A stretch of DNA of 64,000 bases, taken from positions 35,223 through 99,222 of the forward strand of contig JADDOH010023184.1 in the NCBI GenBank assembly GCA_016648135.1. Direction: 5' to 3'. Made by a program: the position numbers and the translations under genes. This document shows, one piece after another, positions 36,501 through 51,500 of this stretch. Below the pieces are notes generated by a model. It saw only the letters and a program-made list of their open reading frames with translations. It searched no databases and had not been told where the DNA came from. The stretch is from Agrypnia vestita (lineage: Eukaryota > Arthropoda > Insecta > Trichoptera > Phryganeidae). The stretch's first letter is position 1, and each line of letters starts with the position of its first letter.

Positions 36501-39500
36501 GATTATTTTGCTTACGCAACCATTTTCTAACTGTACTTGAATAAAATGCTTTTTGAATAGATGGTATTATAACCAGTGACATACTAACCGTTTTTTGGTA
36601 ACTAATTTTTAGCAGTTCGACGGGCAACCATTGGCACTGTACAACATTTATATCTTAGTTACCAATCATTGGTGCAATCAGACACAAATCCCAAATAACT
36701 ATATTGAAAATAACCAGTTAAAATAATGGTTTGTCCATCACTAGTCTTTTTAGTTAAAATACTAAACAATGGAGGGGTTGCAATGTAAAAAAAATTCTAG
36801 AGAAAAATCAATTTGTAAAATAACACAGACAATAGTTGTATTCAATATTTCAATTTTGGTTGTAGGAAGATCCTCTGTACATGTCTTATGCGTTCATCGT
36901 TGCCAAGTCCTGTGGCGAGGAAGAGGAAGAAGGAGAGGGCGATGGCGATGGCGAGGGGGAGGAGGAAGGTGGAGCCAGCATACACGTGAGTTTATTTTGT
37001 GTTTGACAAAAAGATAAACATTGTTACGGTTTTGAAGAAAGTTTATTTATTGTATTCATCTCTTCTTTCTGTTTCTATGCTTTCAAAGAGGACCATTAAT
37101 AAATTGATGGTAAAGTATACAATTTAAAAAGTTTGTAGGTTTTTTTATTTGCTTCCAATCAAATGAAATAATCATAATAATAATTCATCTGTTGATAGAT
37201 GAATATTTTAATTTCAAAATATTTAAATTTGATCATGGTGCGGTGTTTAAGATTTCTCAACATCAATATTTTTCATCAGGAACAAGAAATGGAGAAACAA
37301 AAGCTGCTGTTCCATCAAGCGAGGCTGGCTAACCGAGGTGTTGCCGAGATGGTGCTGCTGCACATCTCAGCCTCAAAGGGAATTCCTAGCGAGATGGTCA
37401 TGAAGACTCTGGAACTGGGAATCAGTGTTTTGAGAGGCGGCAACATTGACATACAAATGGTGAGGAGATTTACTACATCCTGTATTTTCAGGATATTTAG
37501 TTTAGTTTAGGTTAGATTCTATCCATTAAGGGTCTAGAAGTATATATTTGAATTGAGCTGCTCAGATATCAACCATGTTGACAAGCGTTTGAAATAAACC
37601 TATTTCTTTATAAATTATTTGTCATGAATCATTTTATTACTGGGATGATATTTGTCATGTTTTTTTTTGCAATGTATGCTGTACGTTTAAACCATGGTAA
37701 TAATTCCCCATTGGATATAAAACTTAATCTTGAATTGTGTAATTAAGTAAGAGGTAGTTTATCTTCATACACATGATTTCCAAACGTTAGTATGTAATAT
37801 AATATTTCTGAATTTCATGTTTTTTAAACTGAGTCATATTAATATTGTAGGGCATGTTAAACCACCTGAAAGAGAAGAAAGATGTCGGTTTCTTCACCTC
37901 CATAGCTGGCCTCATGAACTCTTGCTCTGTGCTGGATCTGGATGCTTTTGAAAGGAACACTAAAGCTGAAGGTAAGGTTTTTATATTTTTTTAATTGAAA
38001 CCAAGTTCTTAAAGTCTGATTCCGGTGCAAATCCCCAGAAACAAAAAGGATTAAAGGAAAGGAGATTGCTGGGTTAAACAAGAATGTTTAGTGGACTGTA
38101 TAGAATATTGGAAGGGAACAGGAAGTTCAACTATCTCATCTGCCGCAGTCTTCTTATTCCTTCAGTGATAAGATGAGAATCGAACTCCAATGAGAAGAAG
38201 TACCTCACACTCATATACCCAGTGTTTCGTGTTATAATAAATTTGTGTTATAACAAATAAACATAAACCAAGTGTTTCGGAGCCGATAAAAATTTGATTG
38301 AAAATGAAAATTTCATCAGATAGTGACATAAATATTCCTCACTAGGTAGCTGTCGATTTAGTGCTTCTTACAGGTTGAATGATATAAAATGAACTTAAAA
38401 ATCAAGTTATCAAATTTGGGCTGACTGAAATGGTACGTAGGACGAAGGTAGGTAGGGGGGATCGTGACATAAATGCCAATAACAAAATATTTATTGACAA
38501 ATATTATACCACAGACCACGTGTCTAAATCGTATTGGTGAACACCGAACAAAGTCAATCATATGTTAGTTTGTCTTTATACCGGCATTGCTCTCATCCTC
38601 AAGCAGATTGTAACGATATTTTTACAAAAAAAAATTCTGTACTCGCAAGGTGACCTCCATTTTTTTATTGTGAAGATGAGCCCTCACGTATAATAGCAAT
38701 AATTTAATTAAGAAAAGATTGAACTCAACACGGGCATTATTAATACAATTGTTTGTAATAATGCGATGTTTTATCAATTTCAACGATCACAATTCGAAAA
38801 CACCATACGTCCAAGCAGCAGCCACTATGTAGCTGTCCACAGAGCCTAGCAAGAGCAGTTACCTTGTGTTATTGCTTCTAGCATACTGACTTGTTTTTAA
38901 TAACACTGGTCATGATGACGCATCCTGTGAAATGTTTGAAAACATTGCCAAACACGCAAAACGATAACTAAAAAAACTGTTCTTCCCACTTTATTTTTTT
39001 CTCCTGGAATTTAATTTAAGAAAATTACAATTTGTTTTTACTTTTAAATCTGTTGTAATAATTTTCTTATATCCACTAATAACCATTATTGTTATATCTC
39101 CCAGGTCTTGGTGTTGGTCTGGAGGGAGCGGCCGGAGAGAAGAACATGCATGATGCTGAGTTCACTTGTGCACTGTTCAGGTTCATCCAACTAACTTGTG
39201 AGGGGCACAATCTCGGTTAGTTTTTCATATTTTTTTATATATTTCATATTATTCTCTCATTAATAATGCTTTAATTTAATGTAGATATGTACTATTACTG
39301 TATTGTATTCTTACAGAATGGCAGAATTATCTAAGAACTCAGGCTGGTAATACAACAACTGTCAATGTGGTCATCTGCACTGTGGATTATCTGCTGAGGC
39401 TCCAAGAATCCATCATGGACTTCTACTGGCATTACTCAAGCAAGGTAGGTAGTTTTCTAATTAAAATAATTAAAACGTTTTCTGCCAATCACGCATTAAT

Positions 39501-42500
39501 GCGCTGCAGCAGCATACTATTATCATGTGTTAATGCGTGATTAACACCTCGCGCACTACCGTCACCATGCACAAACATATGATCAACAGTCAACTTGTTA
39601 AATGGACTTCATATTTGAAAATGATGTTTGATCATATTTTAATTGTTATTTTGATTGAAATGAAGAATTATTAAAGCAATTTAATAACCAAGTTTTAATT
39701 CACTGTATGAGTAATAATATGTAAGCCTAAGCGCTTTCAAAAGAGACACCCATTATCCTAACAGGCGAGGCATCCATTGAAAGGGCTTAGAATTACATAT
39801 TATTTATTACTTACTCATATAGTGAATTAAAACTTGGTGTTTAAATTAAATTGTTTTAATAATAAACTTCCACTCTGTAAATGAAACAATACTAAATTTA
39901 ATTAATAATTATTGTACAAATTTTAAATGATTTTTACATTTAAGACTGTATAGTTGTGGGTTGGATTGGACTGAAATATTTTATATTTTGAGCTTAGTGA
40001 CTGTCAGTTGTTTATTAACAATATTTCAATATTGCCTAAAATAGATAGAATTGATATAGTAATGCAAATTGCTAGTTATTGTGAGTTAAACGTAATTACC
40101 GATAAAATTTCAGGAACTGATTGACTTAGCCGGTAAAGCCAACTTCTTCAAGGCAATTGGTGTGGCGAGTCAAGTATTCAACACCCTCACTGAAGTCATC
40201 CAGGGACCCTGTACACAGAATCAGCAAGCCTTGGCCCACTCCAGGTACAGATTTTACCAAGAGCACACTACAATTGTATTTTGCTAGTATGGTTTACTAA
40301 CTTTACATTGGTTCCTTTTCAAGTCCGGCTTTTAATGCTCCTTAACACCTAACACTTTAAATGCACTTTAACATCTTATCATTTATTTATCATTCAACAT
40401 ACATTTAGTCATGAATTACTGTAATTGGGTTATTGGTTTTCAATTTTAACAATGATTAGTGGCTATAGCCAAGAATACAACCAAACTTGAATTTTGATGA
40501 AAGAAAAATTGTTCCTGGTGTAATAAAGGGTCCTGATTACATAAATGAAGTCAAATTTTCCCGCTTGCTGGTTTAAAAGCAGTTGTTTCAAGTTTAAAAA
40601 TGATAAATTTTGACACTTCACGCCATAGATGCATATACAAAATATATGTTTTTGCTGTTTTATTCATAGAAATTGACAAATCATGTTTATCATAAGTGGG
40701 CCCATTCATTATTAAACATGTCAACTATACGATCCTGTCAATATAATGTATGCCCCACATCACCTAAGAAAATATCATTGCGAATTTGAATCCGTTTTTA
40801 ACAAAAAATTGGCCTTTTCCCTACCGGATACGTCATCCAGAATTATTTCCGTTTCAATTCAATTGAACGTTTTTACCACATTACACTAAATAATTTTTTG
40901 TTTGTAGGTTATGGGATGCAGTGGGAGGTTTCCTTTTCCTCTTCTCTCACATGCAGGACAAACTGTCCAAACATTCCTCTCAGGTGGATCTGCTCAAGGA
41001 ACTGCTTAACTTACAGAAGGACATGATCACCATGATGCTGTCTATGCTTGAAGGAAACGTCGTGAATGGCAAGTCACCATCAGACACGTTTATTTTCTAT
41101 TATAAATTTATAAGTTGGCTAATACTTTTTTCCTTAAATCAATGAAAACAAGTCTCATACAAAAAAACCATCAATGAACATAACCATACAATACATTTGT
41201 ATTTTATTTTTAATCCACTATGAATATAATACTTAAATAAATATTCATTTTTATTTAACAATTTCTAATATGGATAATCTTCTAGGAACGATTGGTAAAC
41301 AGATGGTTGACACACTCGTAGAGTCGGCCTCTAATGTAGAGTTGATCCTAAAGTACTTCGACATGTTCTTGAAGCTGAAGGACCTCACTTCCAGTCCCAA
41401 CTTCATGGAAATAGACTCTAACAATGATGGCTGGGTGCTTCCAAAGGACTTCAGAGAAAAGATGGAACAGCAAAAAAGTTATACACCGTAAGTATTGGAC
41501 ATTTTTATTTATCAAATGATTTAAGTTTAAATAACCAGTGTTCTGGTTCTAGTAAAACTAGAACATTCGTAACATTTTGGGTGTCTAGATTTCTCCACAA
41601 GATATTCAAGTGTGAAATGCACATATCTTCCTGCGTTATTAATATAAGTTCTTATTTATTTTACAGTGAAGAGATAGACTTCCTTCTGATGTGCTGTGAG
41701 ACCAACCACGATGGCAAAATAGACTATGTAGGGTTCTGCGATCGATTCCATGAGCCCGCAAAAGAGATTGGTTTCAATCTCGCCGTACTCTTGACCAACT
41801 TATCGGAGCATATGCCCAATGAACCAAGGTAGGTAGATTTTATTATTTTCATTGCATAAAAGATGGCTTATGCTCTCTTCTTCTTCTATGTAAACAGAAT
41901 CTAACAGCTGACAAGAATTCAATATGACATCATTATTGAGATGTTTCTTTTCACAAAACGTGCGCATTTTCAAAAATGTCCAAGTATCTAAGACACTTTC
42001 ATGTTTTATCGATTTTTGGCCTAAAATGGTTCCATATTAAAAAGTTTCGAAACTGTACAACTTTGAATTGCATTGAATGTCAAATGAATTAATTTGTTTT
42101 TTGTTTTGTAAACAATAGCTGACAATTATGTCGTATTTTCAATAAATAATTTCTCGAATATAACTTTTAATCGTTTTTGGCATCAACGAAAACAAAAACA
42201 ACCAAAACATTTGTGAACTAGCGTGTTAACAGAATCTGACAGCTGGTAAGAATTCAGTATGGCATCGTTAATTCTGATATTACATTTTCGCTATATGCTA
42301 CGGAAATGCAATACATCTTCGGTTGCAATAAAAAATTTACCCTGAATTTACCCAAAAGAAGCATAGCCTCAAAAGCTTGTAGGTATCTGTCACAATGAAA
42401 ACATCATGTTCATTATAATGATAATATCAACAACATATAAATGATCATTTTACTTTTAGTCATTTAATAATATCCATCCAGCCCACCACTCTGTTAAATT

Positions 42501-45500
42501 CTTCATTGTATTATTCTGTTAGTCTGAGTTCTTAGCTGACTTTTTCAATCAATATTTTGCAGGACTTACATGGCTGGGGAAGTGTTTAAATGACTGATAA
42601 TATTGTTCCAAAGTTATATTGGCCATAGTTCCTCAATAGTTTAAGTTTTGACGTTTACGTTGACCACTAACCCATAGTATTGCTTTACAGGCTGGCGCGC
42701 TTTTTGGAGACAGCCGGCTCTGTGCTGAACTACTTCGAGCCATTCCTCGGTCGTATAGAGATCATGGGTGGGGCCAAGAGGATTGAGAGAGTGTACTTCG
42801 AGATCAAGGAGTCCAACATCGAGCAGTGGGAGAAACCGCAGATTAAGGTAGGCGACATAGTGATTAAATTCAAAATAACTTGGTATTTAAAAAATTTATT
42901 TTAAATATTTTTAAAAACTCAAGACAACATTTTTTTGATTTTTTAAATGGGAAATCTTCACTTATTAATCGTTAAACTGATATTTTAGGAATCCAAGAGA
43001 GCATTCTTCTACAGCATCGTGACGGAAGGTGGCGACAAGGAGAAACTGGAGGCCTTTGTTAACTTCTGCGAGGATGCCATCTTTGAGATGACGCACGCGT
43101 CAGGTCTGATGGCGCAGGAGGACTCCGGAGGTGGACCCAAAAACAGGGAGGCGGCCTACACCAGCTACATGAGTGAAGATGATGAGGAAAGGTTGTGTAT
43201 ATTTAATATTTTGTTTTATTATTTCCATTTTATGAAAACCATGCTTTACATGTAATTTTTCAATGAATTTAGAAATTGTTCTATGCCTCAATAATTTATT
43301 TTAAATTCTACAATACTTTTATAATGTAATTTGTATTGTTTATTACTATAATGGATCGTTTTTGGCATCTTATATAGATGTATTTAGTTATTTTGGGAAT
43401 ATTTAAAACATTGTTAAAATGAAAGCAAATTACCGACATATCAATTTTAGGGCAGCGAAAGACCCCATAAGACGAGGAATTCAAGCCTTTAAAGACGGAA
43501 TGTACTTCCTGCTGGCTATGATGTCTCCGGCCAACATCAAGCAGAGAATTGCTGACCTCCAACAGATGTCTCCGGCGGAAATATTCATTGGATTCTTCAA
43601 GATTATATTCTATGTGTTTTATTACTTTGGATACAGTATTGCAGTTATTATTAGGTGAGCTATGTAGATTTTAACTATTTTTATAACGCATAACAAATGC
43701 CGGTTCGACTCTATATAAAAATGTGTTTTCTTGTTTATATGGTTAAGGTTAATCTCCTAACTCCTTACTCATTTGTTTTATGGCCCGTGATCATCAGGAA
43801 TTGTCTCGAGTTGAAAATCTCATAAAAATACATTTAAAAAGTATATGCACAGGGGGTCTAGTAGTTAGTAGCAAAAACATTGGGGGAGTCTTCCTTATTC
43901 AATTTTGAATAGAAAATATTCTTTACACTTTTGGTGAAACGTCACCAGTTACAGAGATAAGCGATGTCAAAGTATGCATTTTTTTCAATTTTTTGGCTTA
44001 TATTTTTTAAACTTTATTACAAAAGTAATTTACATAGACTATTGAAAATTCATTTGCTTTGATACAAATCAAGCAAATTAATGTCATTTTATTTGACTTG
44101 AATTAAAACAAATGAAGTTTTGATATTCCATATAAGTTACTGTAGCGATAGTACATTTTACAGAAAACAAGTCAGAAATATTGAATAAAAAATGCAAACT
44201 TTGATGTTGCTTTTCTCTGTAACTGTCGACATTTCACCCAAAATTTAAAGGATATTTTCTGTTCAGAATTAAATGAAGAGGACTCCCCTGAAGTTTTTTC
44301 TACAAGCTACGAGACACTCGGTATACCTTTAAAGATTCTTCACTATCTACCACAACAGTGCCTTGGAGTATAGTAGCCATAACATATTGGCTTAGCTTTC
44401 TGAAGTCAAGGATTTTACATGCATAAATGAGTTATTTTTTCCATATGGGAATTTCATATTCATATTAAGGAACGGCGATATTGTTGTATACCGTCAGCGG
44501 AATATAATAATTGTGATGGAATTTTCTAAATGTTTGGAGACTAGTTATATACGAACAAATAAAGAATACATAATGCAATTTCGAATTACCTATGTAAATA
44601 TCATAGAACACACAATACTGTTTAATTAAATCTTGTTTTAAAATTTTGTCTGATTTCATTATCTTATTGCTTTTTTTTTTTACTTAATGCTTTCTGATGT
44701 CAGTGTAAAATGGTTTGTACTAGTTATTTTATTAATCCTAAAAGTTTAAGAAGTAGTAAAGTAGACTTGAGGATCTTAACTTCATTTTATCACTTGTGAA
44801 AAATATTTCTTGTTAAAATAATTTCCTGCCACTGCAGAGAAAGTCCTATTCTATCCTGTCTTAAGGCTGGCTTAGGTGATCATTTTACACAATGTGACAT
44901 TCAAGCTTCCACCCAAAATCAACCACGCATCTATCAAATTTGGAATGTCGTACATATATGTATGTTATTTATGTACCTAATTTACATTATTTGATACAAC
45001 TGCGCTGTCGCCTTCTGTGGTTGAAATTTGTTATTCCCATGAAATAGTATATATGAGTTGTATATTTCCAGACACTGCTAGCTCCATATTATGATATATT
45101 ATGTGAGATGTTATTACCTACACTGTTCATTTTTTGAGAAAGTTTGTTTATATTTATAAACAAACTTTCTAGAAAAACTAACAGTGTAGGTAATAACATT
45201 TCACACAATAAGGTATAAATTACTTGAACTGCTGTAAATTGCTTTTATATGGATTAATAACATTTCACACAATAAGGTATAAATTACTTGAACTGCTGTA
45301 AATTGCTTTTATATGGATTTAGCGGTGTCTGGAAATATACGACTCATATATGTATTAGATTTTATTGCTGGTAAATAAGACTTCTATATTTTTTAACCAG
45401 AGTATGAAGCAATATTATTTTTAATGTATATCTGATATACATCTGAATTATTTAACATACACACAAGATAAAATCCAGTAATTATTTTCTTAGAACACAC

Positions 45501-48500
45501 TTAAAAAATATATTCTGAATATATGTAAATGTTGTTTATATTATATTTTTGCGAATGGAACTGCCCCAATCTTTAATAGCATTGTAATCCAAAGATTTGT
45601 TTCATTGCAGGTACATCTTTGGCATCCTTCTCGGTCTCATGAGAGGTCCTCAGACTGAGGAGCCCGTGCCTGAAGTCACCGAAGAAGAGAAAATTGGTCA
45701 GTTACGGATGTGGTCTAATGTCAATAAACAAAGTAAGGTCCCTTTTAGGTACTAGGAATGCAGCAAGCTAACAATGTATCTGAGGAATGGCAACGCTGCA
45801 TTAATGCTATGGGAGGGTAATCTATGTGGCTTGTAAGGTGTAATTCAGCATTAATTTTATCAAAATTGACAGCATTTTATTGCATGAGTATAGTATTTTA
45901 TATTTTCTTTAGTAAAAATTTTATTTATAAGGATATTATCTTTAAATAACTCTCTGGTATCTTTTTTGATCGGTAATTTTTTATAACTATGTATATCTGT
46001 TACAGACAAAGTGTTAAAATTTGATAACGTATACATTTATGTATGCACTAACTGTGAGTTATAATTATAGTATACGTCATTGCATTTCGTGTATACTTTC
46101 ACTAGATAATGTATGATTTAACTGGTAACTTTGTGAACTGGTCACATTGTGATCGAACACAATCACAGCCGGTAATAATATTGGCATGCAAAATAATTCC
46201 ATAGGAATTGAAACACGTGTTGAAATTGATAACATTAAAATAAATCAATTTTATATTCAATGAAAATAATATTAGTTTCTATGTTAGATTTTCCCCAAAA
46301 CCAATGATTATATATCTCCTTAAGATTGCCATGATTTAAGTTTTTATGTTTTTTTTTTAATATGGCAACTCGTTGAATGGGCATTGTGAATACATACTTT
46401 GACAGATACTGAACCGTGAATGCATACAACAGCTAATTAGAGTTTACATAATTTTTTTTATGTAAACTGTAACTAAAACTCAGTGCATACATATACTAGT
46501 TAATGTACACATTATCTAAAATTACACTTTGTAACATATGTACAAAACGTAAACTCCTTCATATTACAAATGTATTCCGGGTCACTATTTAAATATTAGT
46601 TGTTTAAGCCATAATTTGACCTAATCAAGTCGATATTAAAAGCCTCCATTATTCCCTCATATGATCCCAATTCTTTTCTTTTACACATAAAAAATTTCAG
46701 TGTCATTTACTATTTACAAATACATATTCACATTCTACTATGCACTCTCATCTTATTTAACAAATATTGAAACAGGAAAAATATTTTTAAAGCAAATTAA
46801 TTTATCAAATAGATAATACACAAAAAATTCTACCAATCGAAAAAATATTTGGTTACCACCAAGATACTCCGGAACTTTTCCTTTCCGGGGAATATCGATA
46901 CCAATTTAACCAACTGTGATTTTGAAAAATATAAGACACATTTTTAGTCGTATGTAAATTATTTATCTATTATTTCATGTTCAAGTAGCTATCAGCTTTA
47001 TATTGCAATGAATTCAAAAAACCTTTGAGTAATACACGCTAGGTGACCACTTTTTATTAAATCTGGAATATTTTCGACACAACTAATATATTTTTATTTA
47101 TAATGAAAACACATTTTATTGTGAATTCCCAGTTCTTAGAATATACAATAAAACCTCGCTAATTTGAAATTCAACAGACCCATGAAAAAACATTTTGAAT
47201 TAGAATTTGATTTCAATATAACAAAAAGAAAATCGCAATGTGATTGTGAAATTCACCAGTAATCTTAAAACTCGTGAAAAAGCCGTTAATTTGATGAAAA
47301 ACATATCTATTTTTGCATATTTCAAGAAATCATTTTGAAAATGCATTATTTATCTGCTAATGCAAAAATCGAGACATTCGTATTAAGTACCCTATGTTGA
47401 AATATTTTCTATTCTCAATTGCGAAAAAATTTGAAAAAATTATTTTTTCCATTTCATTACGTTTGGATGGACGTTATCGAAAATGTTATACAGCTATCTA
47501 TAAATTTCAAAAGCTTCATCAATTTAGGAATTTTAATAAGCGGAAAACAATTCTAATCGCGTTCAAGTATGAGGAACTAGCGCAAACTAAAACTATCCAT
47601 GACTATCAAGGCAGCCAATTGAAGAAAATATGCATAAGATTCCCCAAGATTAGGGATCGTGACATAATGTTTATAGATAAAGTGGATTCCATATGGTACC
47701 GCAAAGTACGTAAAGGAAACCCCACACGAGGGCACGATCAAAAAGCCACACACGTTATTAATATTTTATAACTTATTAAATAATTTCTAAGTATGTGAAT
47801 TAAAATGTATTGACTTACGGTCTAAAAATTATATATTCAATCACAAATTATCAGGATTAATAATAAAATTTTGCACTTTGTGCTTTCTGAATTATCAGGG
47901 CTCAAATTAACGAGGTTTTACTATACTTTTATGATATGTAAAAAAAAATTGAAGAATCAATTTGAAAGATACATAGAAAAATTTGTTTTCGTACCCTGTG
48001 GTAACCAAATAATTGTTTTATATATATCTTTATAATACATTTATTTAATTTGTTTTAAATATCATAGAACTGTGTTTTAAATATTGCAACCTCACAAAAG
48101 AATATGTTTCCATTAAAAAATATAAATATTTTTATGACAATGTCTCTCTTCTTTATTCTAAATTTCAATGAAGTATCTAACAATATTTGGCTTAACTATT
48201 GATATTTTAAAAATTATTATTTCATGTGCAGCTCTGTTTCGCTTTGTGTTTGCAATTGGCTTTAGCATCTCCTTAAATTGTCTCTGTTGCGTAATTACCT
48301 CAGTGTTTAATATAGTTACTACAGTTATTTTTATTGTCATTTAGTTACAATTTTAATGTATCTGTTGATTTAAGCTTCTTCGACATAATATGAAAAAAGT
48401 ATGTAAGTGATAAATTGGCAGTCTCATCAAACATATTGGACATTTCATCTCAATCTTATTCAAATTTTATCGTCACATAAATACATTTTGTTCAAAATAT

Positions 48501-51500
48501 TCACACATACAATTAATTCAAGCACTCCCATTTTACAATGATCTATCTATGTACCTAAAACTCTCCTAAAAGATTTATTAAACTCACAGCATAAAAATGT
48601 ACAGAGATGAACTAAACCCTTTCTTTAGGTTTGGGTCACAGGTGAAGAATGTCCCCCTCACACATTAATGCTGCATATAAATAAATAAATAAAGAATATA
48701 TTTAAAAAAATATTTATATCAAATTTATAAAAAATTAAATTTTTTTTACAAACCGAGTCTTTTTAAGCAAAAACGTCTTGTGGTAATAAGGTTGGACTTA
48801 TTTACTAAGAAATTATACTTTTTCACGGTAGTTAGTTTGACCTTTTTATAATCGTTCCAAAGTTTACAAGGTCGTAGTAAATTTTTTAAACAAGTCAAGC
48901 ATACTGGAACCAGCTGTGGCATCAAATTGTGTACCAATAAATTTATGTTAGTTCATATCTATATATTTTAATGGTCTGTGTCAAACCGTTTCCAAAACTT
49001 TCAGAACATATTTAATATTTATTATTTTCTATTTAAAAATACAAGCATATCCTATAATTCATGATTCCTGTTTTTGAATACCCTTTTGACATATCCTTCT
49101 GATTCACGGTAGTTTTCAATATTTGTAATTAAAAATCCCAGTAATTGCTAAATAGAACACATTGACCGAGAGCCATAGAACAAAATATGATCCTAGGTCC
49201 GTCGAAACATCTGCCAGCACTGCCGCCCGCGCCTGATGAGGGCCAGATGCAGGTCAACGCCTTCGGTCTGGATATCTCAAAGGAAGACAATGGACAGTAA
49301 GTGTCATTTGTCACTATTTTATTTTTTACTGTTGCTGGTGTGGGTCCACAGACGACTTCTAAAAATAAGCTGATTGATAGGGTTACAAATGACAATATAA
49401 TAATCCGGATACAAAACGAAAAATAAATCCTTAAAACAGTTAAAACCCGGTAATTACCCATTTCACAAGACGTCCAGAGAAGTATCAGATCCTGCATCGC
49501 ATTCATGGAAAAATTTCAAGCAGAAGAGGTCCTGAAAGATGAGGGACATCCTGGCTGAAAAATGAAAAAAACTGGTTCGGGTAATCCACAGTCCATCTGT
49601 TTGGAGCTGCTGTTAACAAGATAATGACTGCCAACATGATCGCTAACGTCCGATAACTGGACCAGACTAGAAGAAGAGATCTCTTGATCTTATCATAACA
49701 TGAATATCTAGCTTAAATAAAAAACAATTTTGAAAAAAAAAAGAGGCCATGTCACATCTCTAAATTTGTTAATTATAATATAAGTGATGATGACCATTGA
49801 AATAGCATAGCTCGATTAAAAATATTTAATTAGAATCATAAATATAAATAATATCCAAGTAATAGACATTCAAAAGAATTCACATTCCATCCCTAGAAGA
49901 TATAATCATTATTCTTTTTTTCATTTTGACATTTTACATTCTAGATATTTATTGTATACCTAACCACATTTGGATATTTTGCAATTCTACATATTAATTA
50001 TGTTTCTAGACTAAAGGTACAGCCGCATGAGTCCCCCAACATTTCTTCTACGGAAGAAGGAGACACCTCACCAGAAGAGAGCGGGGAGGGAGCGTCACAT
50101 GAAGGAGAGGTTTCAACCGCAGAGCCACCTCCGTCTCTCATAGATCTCTTAGGGTAAATTTTCTGAAATTAAATGCAGTATCTTACTAAGCTAATCACCC
50201 AAAACGATTGTGAAAATCAAACCCATCTTCCATTTTACAGAGGTGAGGCAGCTAAGAGACAGGCGCAGGAAAGAAGTGAGGCGCAGCAAGCTCAACAGGC
50301 TGCCATGTCTGCCATAGAAGCAGAGAGCAAGAAAGTATGTTCACACAGAATTTTTCATTTTTTTATTATTTTTTCAAATATGAGAGTATATCTAAAATAC
50401 ATAGAAAAATTTAAGGAAGTATTTTGAGAATGAAATGGTACAATTAATAAGTTTACATATTAACAAAAAGGCCGAAACATTCGAGCGTCAAATGAAAAAC
50501 ATTAGTCCATCATAATTTATTATTTGTATCTATGACCTTTTTACATCTACTGGCAACATTTAGCAATACTTGGAGATTTCATTAAATTTTGATAAAAGTT
50601 TAAATTTAGCATGTTTCATATCCTTCTGATTTCAGATATATACCTAAGTAAAAATATTTGCTATTCTTGTGGAAAGAGGAAATACATAAATGGATTTGAA
50701 ATATTCCACAATATTTTTTTTTTTTAAGACAGTAGGTATTTCTGTTAAACATTATGTATTTTTGAATATCCAAAATGATAAAATTTTCATTTCAAATCCA
50801 TATGATAACAGCCTTGAAGACGGATTGAATTTACTTCTAAAGTTTCAAGGTTAAAGATGGTTTCACTTGAAAATGTTAGGAATCAATTAAAACATTTTAA
50901 AAATGTACTATGCATCATACCTAAGATGTAGCCATTTAATCTGACAGCGCTTTCAGATCTGGGGACTATTTATGGCTGTATTAGTATATATATATTTTTT
51001 TTATCATTTGTAGGTGACAGCTCCACAACCGTCAGCTCTTAGCCAAATGGATTTCAGCCAGTATACCCACAGAGCTGTTTCGTTCCTTGCTAGGAATTTC
51101 TATAACCTCAAGTACGTGGCTCTCGTCTTGGCTTTCTGCATCAACTTTATGCTGCTCTTCTATAAGGTAATTGATCTTTCCCTTACTGTGCTAAAATAAA
51201 AACACGCATTCCGGTGATGTAAACGAGTGTGCATGTAAACTTTTGCGATTCTTAAGTTGGAAAATTTTGAATATTTTACATTTATTCATTATATTAGTCA
51301 TTAAAATAATATTTGATGTGTATTATATAAGTCCTGTACACTATGCCTTGCACTCTGCGCACCACGCACTCCACTCCCTGCGCCTCTCTTCTACAATATA
51401 TATATATACGTACTGACAAATTCACATCAAATTCAAGAAAAAAAAAAATTGTGTCTGGTAAATACTTATATTATAATTATTTTGTCCAAAACATAAATAT

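Noticed and set aside
49129..49506. 125-codon open frame on the minus strand
   Set aside because: Antisense to RyR exon 57 and flanking intron.
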